This document shows, piece after piece, positions 1-5,834 of a stretch of DNA of 5,986 bases. Location of the stretch: contig JAEWIJ010000153.1 of NCBI GenBank assembly GCA_023387235.1, positions 1 through 5,986 of the forward strand, written 5' to 3'. The translations under genes and the position numbers were made by a program. Origin of the DNA: Pseudomonadota bacterium (GTDB taxonomy: Bacteria > Pseudomonadota > Alphaproteobacteria > Rhizobiales > Hyphomicrobiaceae). The notes beneath the pieces were generated by a model. That model ran no database searches. It saw only the letters and a program-made list of their open reading frames with translations, and had not been told where the DNA came from. How positions within the stretch are numbered: the stretch's first letter is position 1; each line of letters begins with the position of its first letter.

Positions 1-579
1 GCGCAGCCGCGCGCGCGCCGCCGGATCGGCCTGCCGGCGCCGCACGCGCTCGACAAGATGACGAAGGCTCTCGCGGCAAAGCGCATAGCCGGGCTGCACG
101 GCAACGGAGTTCAGGGACCAGAAGGCCTGCTCGGTCATGTGATAGAACGGCAGGCCACCGAAATAGCCGATGGCCAGCACGGCGAGGAGCACCACATGTG
201 GCCACACCTCGTACAGCGGTGCTGCGATATTCCGGGAAAGCGACGCCAGCCAGCCCGAGATGACGAGCGGCGCAAGGCCGAGCAGGATGCCCGGCAGCGC
301 AATCAGAAGCACCCAGGCGAGAACGAGCTTCGGAAGGCTGATCTCCGCGAGCAGGCTGCCGGCAATGGCGAAGAGAGAGCGCCGCTTGGTGCTGGACGCA
401 TCGTCCTCCACGTCACCACGCCGCGGATCTATGAGCTGGGATCGGGTCAGATCCGCCGTCGGCTCGCAAGCCCCATCGCTTCGGGACGGACGCGATACGC
501 GATCGAGCGCGTGCCGCTGCGCTCTCTGCTGCTCGTCCGGTTCGCTGGCGGCGTCGGGCGTGGCCCTATCCGGCACCAT
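1..579 (-). CDS. Membrane protein of unknown function, N-terminal part (runs off left edge)
   Basis: The frame is open from an ATG at 579 to the window edge and gives 193 residues with no stop. Residues 1-67 are hydrophilic, rich in Arg, Asp, Glu and Pro, and probably a disordered cytoplasmic tail. Residues about 84-112 (from PKLVLAWVLLI to SGWLASL) and about 126-146 (WPHVVLLAVLAIGYFGG) are strongly hydrophobic and should be two membrane helices. They are followed by an aromatic stretch (EQAFWSLNSVAVQPGYALCRE, about 150-170) and an Arg-rich segment at 173-193. Third codon positions are G/C-rich and the plus-strand reading frames here look like antisense shadows, so coding is well supported. 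The start is less sure: no good ribosome site precedes it, only a weak CGGG. An in-frame ATG at 672 would overlap the upstream gene. I recognise no family. The 76-residue gene ends 29 bp upstream on the same strand, so the two may be co-transcribed. Confidence 0.7.
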   Translation of the reverse strand, partial: MVPDRATPDAASEPDEQQRAQRHALDRVSRPSRSDGACEPTADLTRSQLIDPRRGDVEDDASSTKRRSLFAIAGSLLAEISLPKLVLAWVLLIALPGILLGLAPLVISGWLASLSRNIAAPLYEVWPHVVLLAVLAIGYFGGLPFYHMTEQAFWSLNSVAVQPGYALCRESLRHLVERVRRRQADPAARARLR

Positions 580-608
580 GATGTTCGCCCGATCGCCGTA
601 TCGAGATA

Positions 609-839
609 CTATGCAGCCCGCCACCGCCGACGGAGATAGGTGTGCCGCAACGGATCGTCGCGGTCGAGGCATTTCAGAACGACGTCGGCTTTCTGCGGCG
701 TGTGCACCGCGCCGAGCATTTCGGTGGCGCCGCTCGCGATGTGCGACGCGGTCGGCCGGACATTCAAACGAGGATGAAGTTCGCTGATCTGCACGCGGTC
801 ATAGCTGTAGCGGTCAGGGTCGTACTGGAGCACACGCAT
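609..839 (-). CDS. Small hypothetical protein, 76 aa
   Basis: This complete frame runs from an ATG at 839 to a TAG at 609-611. The product begins MRVLQYDPDRYSYDRVQI, is basic toward its end (YLRRRWRAA), and has no signal peptide, membrane helix or metal-binding motif that I can see. The central part (about residues 20-55) mixes charged and hydrophobic residues and could fold as a small soluble domain. Third codon positions are mostly G/C. The opposite strand is open in the exact complementary register, as expected for a shadow of a real GC-rich gene. A run of five G about 10 bases upstream of the ATG could act as a ribosome site, but it is not a strong one. It is probably the first gene of a minus-strand unit with the membrane protein that starts 29 bp downstream. 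I recognise no family and propose no function. Confidence 0.6.
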   Translation of the reverse strand: MRVLQYDPDRYSYDRVQISELHPRLNVRPTASHIASGATEMLGAVHTPQKADVVLKCLDRDDPLRHTYLRRRWRAA

Positions 840-922
840 TTTTCGATACCCCCACGATGGCGGCGCACGCGCGCCGCGACATGGTCTGAGACAGCACTTT
901 ACGTTTACCTATGGTCCTCGAA

Positions 923-953
923 GGGGGACGTGGGTCCATCAGTGGAATCCCCC
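923..953. repeat. Inverted repeat in divergent promoter region
   Basis: GGGGGA at 923-928 pairs with TCCCCC at 948-953, and inside it TCCA (935-938) pairs with TGGA (943-946) around a TCAG loop. The two parts are separated by an asymmetric internal loop, and no T-run follows on either strand. It could be an operator or an mRNA leader structure for the minus-strand gene. In a GC-rich background it may also be chance. Confidence 0.3.
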
Positions 954-1025
954 AATCGGACCTGCGACTGCACCGATATGGCGCATTGTGCGGTGCGTCA
1001 GGGAACACGATTTGGTGTTGCTCGC

Positions 1026-1039
1026 GCGCGATGTCGCGC
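1026..1039. repeat. Short palindrome GCGCGA-TG-TCGCGC
   Basis: Two perfect 6-base arms are separated by only two bases, so this is a DNA dyad (a possible protein-binding site) rather than an RNA hairpin. It lies about 150 bp upstream of the secreted repeat protein gene. CG-rich palindromes arise often by chance in DNA of this composition. Confidence 0.25.
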
Positions 1040-1180
1040 AGATCACGATCCTGCGATCTCTCATGCGGCCGGATTGCTCATGGAAATACACGGGCGCGAT
1101 TACGGGTTGTGCCCGATGGGATTCCCAACTCCATCACCTCAAAGTTATCGGGTGAGGATCAGCCTCGATCCAGCTCGGAT

Positions 1181-1184
1181 GGAG
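1181..1184 (+). promoter_or_regulatory. Ribosome binding site that fixes the start at 1191
   Basis: GGAG lies 6 bases upstream of the ATG at 1191. The alternative in-frame ATG at 1179 overlaps this site and has no comparable motif before it. Starting at 1191 also puts a clean signal peptide at the N-terminus, whereas the longer open frame upstream would bury it. Confidence 0.65.
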
Positions 1185-1190
1185 TTCAAC

Positions 1191-1529
1191 ATGTTTTTCA
1201 AACTATCGAGAGTTTGCGCTGCCGGTGCCGTGGGCCTGGCTGTGCTCGGCCAACCTGCTTTCGCCCAGGGCTTCGACGGCAAGAAGTTCTTCAATGAGCT
1301 TTCCACCCGCGGCGTGAACACCGGCACGCTCGATCCGGAAAGGTTCTTCGAGGAGTTGCGCGCGACCGGCGCGAGTGCCCAGAACCGCCTGGATCCCGAG
1401 ACCTTCTTCAAGGAGCTTCAGATGCGCGGCGCGTCGATGCCGGTCAACTTCGATGCACGGCGCTTCTTCGACGACCTGGCTGCGACGGGCGCCAGCGCGC
1501 CCGACATCGTCGATCCCAAGAAGCAATAG
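1191..1529 (+). CDS. Predicted secreted protein made of 20-residue repeats
   Basis: The product is 112 residues. Residues 1-25 form a signal peptide: MFFKLSR is basic, residues about 9-22 are an Ala/Gly/Val/Leu core, and cleavage is likely after QPAFA. The mature part is about 87 residues and consists of repeats starting at residues 28, 47, 67 and 87, with a truncated fifth copy (VDPKKQ) from 107. Each follows the pattern [FL]D-x-x-x-FF-x-[ED]-L-x-x-x-G, usually ending GAS, with spacing 19, 20 and 20. Each unit looks like one short amphipathic helix starting at the Asp and ending at the Gly. There are no cysteines in the mature part, no lipobox and no catalytic motif. The frame is open far upstream, but the ribosome site and signal peptide place the start here. 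It is convergent with ilvH, so it is its own unit. I do not recognise the family; a periplasmic or extracellular location is inferred. Confidence 0.85.
   Translation: MFFKLSRVCAAGAVGLAVLGQPAFAQGFDGKKFFNELSTRGVNTGTLDPERFFEELRATGASAQNRLDPETFFKELQMRGASMPVNFDARRFFDDLAATGASAPDIVDPKKQ
1272..1508 (+). repeat. Four tandem 57-60 bp coding repeats
   Basis: Units begin at 1272, 1329, 1389 and 1449, and a partial fifth begins at 1509. They encode repeats with the shared core D-x-x-x-FF-x-[ED]-L-x-x-x-G. The first unit is one codon shorter (57 bp). The FF dipeptide is TTC TTC in all four, while the rest has diverged at both protein and DNA level. This suggests old duplications held by selection rather than a recent slippage expansion. 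Confidence 0.85.
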
Positions 1530-1550
1530 CGCCACGACATGCCCGCTCGT

Positions 1551-1580
1551 GACGAAAGCCCTGCAGCAGGGTCTTTCGTC
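1551..1580. terminator. Bidirectional hairpin between convergent genes
   Basis: GACGAAAG (1551-1558) pairs with CTTTCGTC (1573-1580), and CCCTG (1559-1563) with CAGGG (1567-1571), leaving a 3-base loop and one bulged T at 1572. The 13-bp stem sits 21 bp past the stop of the secreted repeat protein gene and 22 bp past the stop of ilvH. The GC core is flanked by an A-run on one arm and a T-run on the other, so either strand yields a GC stem followed by TCTTTC or GCTTTC. There is no pure T-tract beyond the stem, so termination strength is uncertain. Confidence 0.7.
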
Positions 1581-1602
1581 CGAGCGTGCGCGCGCCTGCG
1601 GC

Positions 1603-2160
1603 TCAGTTCGGCTCCAGGCCCTGAGCGCCGCGCGCCATGGCGGCAATGCCTGTACGCGAGACCTCGACGAGACCGAGCTCGCGCATGATCGTAATGAACT
1701 GCTCGATCTTGCTCGACTTGCCGGTGATCTCGAACACGAAGTGCTCGGTCGAGGTGTCCACCACGCTCGCGCGGAAGATTTCGGCGAGCCGCAGGGCTTC
1801 GATGCGCTTCTCACCCTTGCCCGCGACCTTGACGAGCGCAAGCTCGCGCTCGATGGGCTGGCCGCCCGTGGTGAGGTCGGTGACGCTGTGCACCGGCACG
1901 AGGCGATCGAGCTGATTGCGAATCTGCTGCAGCACCATCGGCGTGCCGGTCGTGACGACGGTGAAGCGCGACAGACGCCGCGCCTCGTCGGTCTCGGAGA
2001 CGGTCAAGCTCTCGATATTGTAGCCGCGGCCCGAGAAGAGCGACGAAATACGCGCGAGCACGCCCGGCTCGTTGTCGACCAGGATCGAGAACGTGTGACG
2101 CTCGGTGGCGTCCTTGCGCTCTTCGAGAAAGTAGGCGGAGCCGGTGCCTTTTTCTGACAT
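1603..2160 (-). CDS. ilvH: Acetolactate synthase regulatory (small) subunit
   Basis: This is the regulatory subunit that activates acetolactate synthase and gives it feedback inhibition by valine, in the cytoplasm. The product is 185 residues, with a roughly 20-residue charged leader before the usual family start. An N-terminal ACT domain spans about residues 22-96 (HTFSILVDNEPGVLARISSLF, then SGRGYNIESLTVSETDEARRLSRFT). A C-terminal ACT-like domain follows (ERELALVKV, then EIFRASVVDTSTEHFVFEITG). By comparison with E. coli IlvH as I remember it, the valine-site residues Gly14 and Asn29 correspond to Gly33 and Asn48 here, so valine control is probably intact. The start is set by GAGGGA at 2168-2173, 7 bases before the ATG; the longer frame upstream would overlap the GST gene. 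The GST gene ends only 20 bp upstream, so they are co-transcribed. The symbol ilvN is used for the same gene in some genomes. Confidence 0.96.
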   Translation of the reverse strand: MSEKGTGSAYFLEERKDATERHTFSILVDNEPGVLARISSLFSGRGYNIESLTVSETDEARRLSRFTVVTTGTPMVLQQIRNQLDRLVPVHSVTDLTTGGQPIERELALVKVAGKGEKRIEALRLAEIFRASVVDTSTEHFVFEITGKSSKIEQFITIMRELGLVEVSRTGIAAMARGAQGLEPN

Positions 2161-2167
2161 GGCGAAG

Positions 2168-2173
2168 TCCCTC
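2168..2173 (-). promoter_or_regulatory. Ribosome binding site of ilvH
   Basis: GAGGGA on the minus strand lies 7 bases upstream of the ATG at 2160. It is inside the 20-bp gap after the GST stop codon and decides the short start over the in-frame ATG at 2301. Confidence 0.7.
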
Positions 2174-2180
2174 AATGCGC

Positions 2181-2945
2181 TCAAGCCTTGTGGCGGGGAT
2201 GATCGGTGTGCTCGGCACCCGTGTGGAAAGTCTCGACGGCCGTCCAGCCGTCCTCGTAGTGATCGATGGTCCAGGGCTCCTGCAGCGCCTCGGTCCGCCA
2301 CTTCACGAAGGCGGGATGCGCGAGGACGGCATTCATGTAACGCCGCGTCTCCGACGAGACCGGCACCTGATAAGTGTCGAGGCGCGTGACGACGGGCGCG
2401 TACATCGCATCAGCGGCACCGAAATCGCCGAACAGGAAGTCGCCGCCTGCGCCGAACCGGCGCCGGGAGTCGGACCACATGCCTTCGAGGCGGCGCACGT
2501 TGTCGGCGACATCCGAGGAAAGCTCGCGCGGCGCGAAACGCTTCGTGAGGTTCATGGGGCACGCGCCGCGCAAGGCCTGGAAGCCGGCGTGCATCTCGCT
2601 CGCGATCGCACGCGCGTGGGCTCGGGCGGCGGGTACGCGCGGCCAAACACCCTTGTCGGGGAAGCGCTCGTGCAGGAACTCCATGATCGCAAGGCTCTCC
2701 CAGATCTTATGATAAGAGCCGCCGCAGGTGCCGGAGACGGCACTTCCATCCGAGGACATGTCCGCAGGCGGCACGACCAGACACGGCATCTTGCCGGTCG
2801 GCGACACGTCGAGCATCCGCCCTTTGGAGTCCGGGAAATACATCGGGATGACCGTCTCCTCGAAGGGAATGTCGAGAGCGGTCATCAAAATCCATGGCCG
2901 GAGCGACCACGACGAATAGAGCTTGTTGGCGACGTAGAGGTGCAT
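2181..2945 (-). CDS. Glutathione S-transferase family protein
   Basis: The product is 254 residues. An N-terminal thioredoxin-like domain opens with LYVANKLYSSWSLRPWILM. The SSWSLRPW motif (residues 11-18) is typical of a large proteobacterial GST subfamily, and one of its serines is the probable glutathione-activating residue. The cis-Pro region is SPTGKMPCLVV (48-58), and WESLAIMEFL (82-91) carries the Glu-Ser pair that binds the glutathione gamma-glutamyl group. The rest is the all-helical C-terminal domain (FLFGDFGAADAMYAPVVTRL). One oddity is an extra loop of about 15-20 residues rich in Ser and Gly (about 61-79) between the cis-Pro strand and the ESLAI helix, where relatives usually have a short turn. 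The C-terminus is His-rich (AEHTDHPRHKA). The start at 2945 leaves a 26-bp gap after the transglutaminase gene; an alternative ATG at 2993 would overlap it and has no family support. The substrate is unknown. Confidence 0.88.
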   Translation of the reverse strand: MHLYVANKLYSSWSLRPWILMTALDIPFEETVIPMYFPDSKGRMLDVSPTGKMPCLVVPPADMSSDGSAVSGTCGGSYHKIWESLAIMEFLHERFPDKGVWPRVPAARAHARAIASEMHAGFQALRGACPMNLTKRFAPRELSSDVADNVRRLEGMWSDSRRRFGAGGDFLFGDFGAADAMYAPVVTRLDTYQVPVSSETRRYMNAVLAHPAFVKWRTEALQEPWTIDHYEDGWTAVETFHTGAEHTDHPRHKA

Positions 2946-2971
2946 GGCTTTTTTCTCAGCGGGACCACGTC

Positions 2972-3820
2972 TCAGTTGGTTGAACGCCGCCAAGGCGGCA
3001 TCTGGTGCTCGGCAGCCAGTGTCTCAATGATCGCGACATTGCCTGAAGCCACGGCTTCGGCGGCGGCAGCGGCCAGACGATCGCAGGCGGCAAGGTCATC
3101 TTCCGAGAGACGCCTGCTCTCCGCATTCGCGCTGCGCCAGCCATCCCACGCCGACACGTGGCGATTGGAGAGTGCAAGCACATCGCGATGGAGATCAACG
3201 CTGAGGAACCACAGGCCGCGCGCGTCGCCATGGCCGAAATCCTCGGCGTCGGCAGCTCCCGACCTGACGAGCGTCCAGGCGTCGGTTGCCGTGAGGTACG
3301 CGTCGGCTGGCAGATCCGCAGGATCGAAGGAGATCGCAAGCTGATCGCGCTGGAGCCTGTCGAGCTGGGCGTCCGCCATCGCCCAGCGCGCCTCGTCGCC
3401 TTTCCAGTATTCGCAGATCCAGTGATCGGCGTAGCGTGCGCTCGCGAAGTAGGTTGCGAACCCGCACCGCACGCGCGCTGGGATGCCACGGTGACGCAAC
3501 GCGCTACATGTGAGCAGCGCGAAATCGCGGCACGTGCCGAACGGGCGCGCTAACGGCGCACGGACAGCGGCGAGAGGTCCAACGAAGCGCTGCTGGATCT
3601 CCGCCAGCCGCTCGGCCACCGGCTTCGTCTCGCGCGGCAGCGGTGTGCCGGACGGGATGCCGTACTTGTCCGCCCACGATGTGTGCACGATCAGCCCCGA
3701 CAGCACATCGCACAGCGCCGACGGAACCGCCGGCAGCGCCTCGAAAAGCGAGGCGTGGCCGGCCGGATGCGTCAGTGCATCGTGCCGCGCGTAGTGCTGC
3801 AGTGTGTGCGAAGGCGTCAT
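2972..3820 (-). CDS. Transglutaminase-like domain protein
   Basis: The product is 282 residues. The Cys-His-Asp triad of the transglutaminase/papain-like fold is visible: Cys97 in PFGTCRDFALL, His133 in YADHWICEYW and Asp150 in WAMADAQLD, with family-like spacing. LRHRGIPARVRCGFATYF between Cys and His is the usual core strand and helix region. Bacterial members of this family act mostly as cysteine proteases, amidases or transamidases; the substrate here cannot be told. There is no signal peptide, so it is probably cytoplasmic. The C-terminal part (about 200-282) is Ala/Asp-rich and helical, with no motif I know. The ATG at 3820 was chosen because it lies 52 bp after the ilvB stop, and the longer open frame from 3931 would overlap ilvB and begins with a low-complexity Arg/Ser-rich run. 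Its ribosome site is weak, so translation may depend on coupling. It lies between ilvB and the GST gene on the same strand. Confidence 0.85.
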   Translation of the reverse strand: MTPSHTLQHYARHDALTHPAGHASLFEALPAVPSALCDVLSGLIVHTSWADKYGIPSGTPLPRETKPVAERLAEIQQRFVGPLAAVRAPLARPFGTCRDFALLTCSALRHRGIPARVRCGFATYFASARYADHWICEYWKGDEARWAMADAQLDRLQRDQLAISFDPADLPADAYLTATDAWTLVRSGAADAEDFGHGDARGLWFLSVDLHRDVLALSNRHVSAWDGWRSANAESRRLSEDDLAACDRLAAAAAEAVASGNVAIIETLAAEHQMPPWRRSTN

Positions 3821-3872
3821 ATTATTCGCCGAGGCATGATCATTCGATGGCTGGTGCTGCGCGGGCCTGGGC

Positions 3873-5648
3873 CTACACCAATACCTTGCCTTCCTTGCCG
3901 ATGGCCTTGTCGATCTCCTCCGCCGAGACATCCTCGCCGAGCAGCATCTGGTTGTGCGCCTTGCCGGAGGGGATCATCGGGAAGCAGTTGGCGAGCGCCG
4001 CCACGCGACAGTCGAAGATCACCGGCTTGTCCTTCACAGCGATCATGGCCTTGATGGCATCATCGAGATCGGCCGGATGATCACACCGCATGCCGACTCC
4101 GCCGTAGGCCTCCGCGAGCTTGACGAAGTCGGGCAGCGCCTCGGTGTAGCTCTCTGAATAGCGGTTGCCGTGCAGGAGCTGCTGCCACTGGCGCACCATG
4201 CCCATGTACTGGTTATTGAGGATGAAGACCTTGACCGGCAGGCGATACTGCACGGCCGTCGACATCTCCTGGATGTTCATGAGGATCGAGGCATCGCCCG
4301 CAACGTCGACGACGAGCGCCTTCGGATGCGCCATCTGCGCGCCGATCGCCGCCGGCAGGCCATAGCCCATGGTGCCGAGACCGCCGCTCGTCAGCCAGCG
4401 ATTGGGCTCGTCGAACTTCAGGAACTGTGCCGCCCACATCTGGTGCTGGCCGACCTCGGTCGAGATGTAGACATCGCGGTCCTTGATTGCCGCCTGCAGC
4501 CGCTCGAGGGCGTACTGCGGCATGATCACGTCGTCGAGCTTCTTGTACTTGAGGCTGTTGACGGCGCGCCACTGATCGATCTGCTTCCACCAGCCCTTGA
4601 TCGCGCTCTTCTCCGGCGCGGAGGCGAGCCCGCGCCACGCGCGGATCATGTCCTCGAGCACGTACGCGCAATCGCCGACGATCGGCACGTCGACCTTGAT
4701 ATTCTTGTTGATCGAGGAGGGATCGATATCGATGTGGATCTTGCGGCTGCCCGGCGAGAAGGCATCCGTGCGGCCGGTGATGCGATCGTCGAAACGGGCG
4801 CCGATGTTGATCAGCAGATCGGCATCGTGCATGGCCATGTTGGCCTCGTACGTGCCGTGCATGCCGAGCATGCCGAGCCACTGCTTGTCGGACGCCGGAT
4901 ACGCGCCGAGCCCCATGAGCGTCGACGTGATCGGGAAGCCAGTCTGGCGAACGATCTCGCGCAGGAGCTGGCTCGCCTTGGGGCCGGCATTGATGACGCC
5001 GCCGCCGGTGTAGAAGACGGGCTTCTTCGCGCTCGCCATGAGCTCGACGGCGCGCTGGATGGCCGGCTGATCGCCCTTGAGCTTCGGACGATAGCTCTTG
5101 TGCGCGATCGGCGTATTCGAGGGCGAGACGTAGGTGCCGGTCGCGAACTGGACATCCTTCGGGATATCGACGACGACGGGTCCGGGGCGGCCGCTCCTCG
5201 CGATGTAGAAGGCCTCGTGCAGGATGCGCGCGAGGTCGTTCACGTCCTTGACCAGCCAGTTGTGCTTGGTGCAGGGGCGCGTGATGCCGATCGTGTCGCA
5301 CTCCTGGAAGGCATCATTGCCGATGAGATGGGTCGGCACCTGTCCGGTGAGGCAGACGACGGGGATCGAGTCCATGAGGGCGTCGGTGAGCCCCGTGACG
5401 GCGTTGGTGGCGCCCGGTCCCGAGGTGACGAGGACAACGCCGACCTTGCCCGTCGAGCGCGCATAGCCCTCCGCGGCATGGACCGCGCCGCCTTCCTGGC
5501 GGACGAGGACGTGCTTGACCTTCTCCTGCTGGAAAATCTCGTCGTAGATCGGCAGGACGGCGCCGCCGGGATAGCCGAACACGAAGTCCACGCCCTGGTC
5601 GGCCAGGACTTTGATCACCATTTCGGCGCCGGTCATCGTGCGTGCCAT
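3873..5648 (-). CDS. ilvB: Acetolactate synthase catalytic (large) subunit
   Basis: The enzyme condenses two pyruvates to 2-acetolactate, or pyruvate with 2-oxobutyrate to 2-aceto-2-hydroxybutyrate. This is the first common step of valine, leucine and isoleucine synthesis and uses thiamine diphosphate, Mg2+ and FAD. The product is 591 residues, normal for the family. The N-terminal domain has GYPGGAVLPIYD (25-36), the catalytic Glu52, SGPGATN (76-82) and GQVPTHLIGNDAFQE (102-116). The central FAD domain has GARFDDRITGR (283-293). The C-terminal domain has TEVGQHQMWAAQ (397-408), the thiamine-diphosphate metal motif GDAS (451-454) through NN (478-479), GMVRQWQQ with Trp488, and the C-terminal CFPMIPSGKAHNQMLL. 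Around Glu52 the sequence is RQEGGA rather than the common RHEQGA. The start is set by AGAGGA 6 bases before the ATG. The regulatory partner ilvH lies about 1.7 kb downstream, past two other genes. It can equally be named ilvI. Confidence 0.97.
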   Translation of the reverse strand: MARTMTGAEMVIKVLADQGVDFVFGYPGGAVLPIYDEIFQQEKVKHVLVRQEGGAVHAAEGYARSTGKVGVVLVTSGPGATNAVTGLTDALMDSIPVVCLTGQVPTHLIGNDAFQECDTIGITRPCTKHNWLVKDVNDLARILHEAFYIARSGRPGPVVVDIPKDVQFATGTYVSPSNTPIAHKSYRPKLKGDQPAIQRAVELMASAKKPVFYTGGGVINAGPKASQLLREIVRQTGFPITSTLMGLGAYPASDKQWLGMLGMHGTYEANMAMHDADLLINIGARFDDRITGRTDAFSPGSRKIHIDIDPSSINKNIKVDVPIVGDCAYVLEDMIRAWRGLASAPEKSAIKGWWKQIDQWRAVNSLKYKKLDDVIMPQYALERLQAAIKDRDVYISTEVGQHQMWAAQFLKFDEPNRWLTSGGLGTMGYGLPAAIGAQMAHPKALVVDVAGDASILMNIQEMSTAVQYRLPVKVFILNNQYMGMVRQWQQLLHGNRYSESYTEALPDFVKLAEAYGGVGMRCDHPADLDDAIKAMIAVKDKPVIFDCRVAALANCFPMIPSGKAHNQMLLGEDVSAEEIDKAIGKEGKVLV

Positions 5649-5654
5649 GTGCTA

Positions 5655-5660
5655 TCCTCT
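5655..5660 (-). promoter_or_regulatory. Ribosome binding site of ilvB
   Basis: AGAGGA on the minus strand is 6 bases upstream of the ATG at 5648. It supports this start over the internal ATG four codons later. Confidence 0.7.
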
Positions 5661-5770
5661 CTTCGTGTCGTGCGACCTGCCGGGAAACGTGTCGCGCGGC
5701 GTCAGCCGGCCGAGGGACGGGTACGCGCGCGTGCGGACTTCGGGTTTGAACGCGTGTTTGATCTCAAGCG

Positions 5771-5787
5771 GCCCTGCGGTCAAGGGC
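5771..5787. repeat. Small hairpin upstream of ilvB
   Basis: Perfect 5-base arms GCCCT and AGGGC enclose a 7-base loop. On the plus strand four Ts follow (5788-5791), giving a weak terminator-like shape for antisense transcription. On the ilvB-sense strand no T-run follows, so it is not a terminator for miaA. It overlaps the possible -35 element, so it could also be just a regulatory dyad or chance. Confidence 0.3.
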
Positions 5788-5834
5788 TTTTCAAGTTCCG
5801 TGACTCTGAGTATGCGAAAATAGTTGCAAGATTG

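Larger units (their letters stand above)
840..1190. other. Divergent intergenic region, about 350 bp, no gene seen
   Basis: This stretch separates the minus-strand 76-aa gene from the plus-strand secreted repeat protein, so it should contain both promoters. Frames that cross it (for example 814-1008 minus, and the upstream extension of the 1191 gene) read as low-quality, Arg/Ser/Cys-rich protein with no ribosome site, and I do not call them. It holds several small dyads: GGGGGA/TCCCCC (923-928 with 948-953) enclosing TCCA-TCAG-TGGA, a tight palindrome at 1026-1039, and CGGGC/GCCCG at 1091-1095 with 1111-1115. I found no convincing -35/-10 pair for either direction. Confidence 0.6.
5649..5834 (-). 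promoter_or_regulatory. miaA-ilvB intergenic leader, probable ilvB promoter region
   Basis: This 186-bp gap is the only sizeable one in the minus-strand gene series, so a promoter for the ilvB unit is likely here. The miaA-proximal end is AT-rich. A CTTGACC at 5778-5784 (minus strand) matches the alphaproteobacterial -35 consensus CTTGAC, but no good -10 hexamer lies 16-18 bases after it. CTTGA occurs three times within 32 bp (5791-5795, 5780-5784, 5764-5768). GCCCT/AGGGC at 5771-5775 and 5783-5787 can form a 5-bp hairpin. The gap contains no ATG or GTG on the minus strand, which argues against a leader-peptide attenuator lying wholly within it. Confidence 0.4.

Noticed and set aside
58..787. 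Plus-strand open frames over the left 800 bp
   Set aside because: They are antisense to a minus-strand frame with clear membrane helices and to the 76-aa gene. Their products are Arg/Ser-rich and show no domain.
814..1008. Minus-strand 64-codon frame in the divergent region
   Set aside because: It overlaps the start of the 76-aa gene in another frame, has no ribosome site, and has Arg/Ser/Pro/Cys-rich composition typical of non-coding GC-rich DNA.
642..1190. Upstream extension of the secreted repeat protein frame
   Set aside because: Its first part (642-839) is the complementary shadow of the 76-aa minus-strand gene. The signal peptide and ribosome site place the real start at 1191.
2175..3344. 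Long plus-strand open frame of 389 codons
   Set aside because: It is antisense to the GST and transglutaminase genes, whose motifs are unmistakable on the minus strand. The plus product is Arg/Ala/Gly-rich with no family resemblance.
4213..5301. Minus-strand 362-codon frame inside ilvB
   Set aside because: It is an out-of-frame shadow of ilvB: Arg/Ala-rich, low-complexity and with no motifs.
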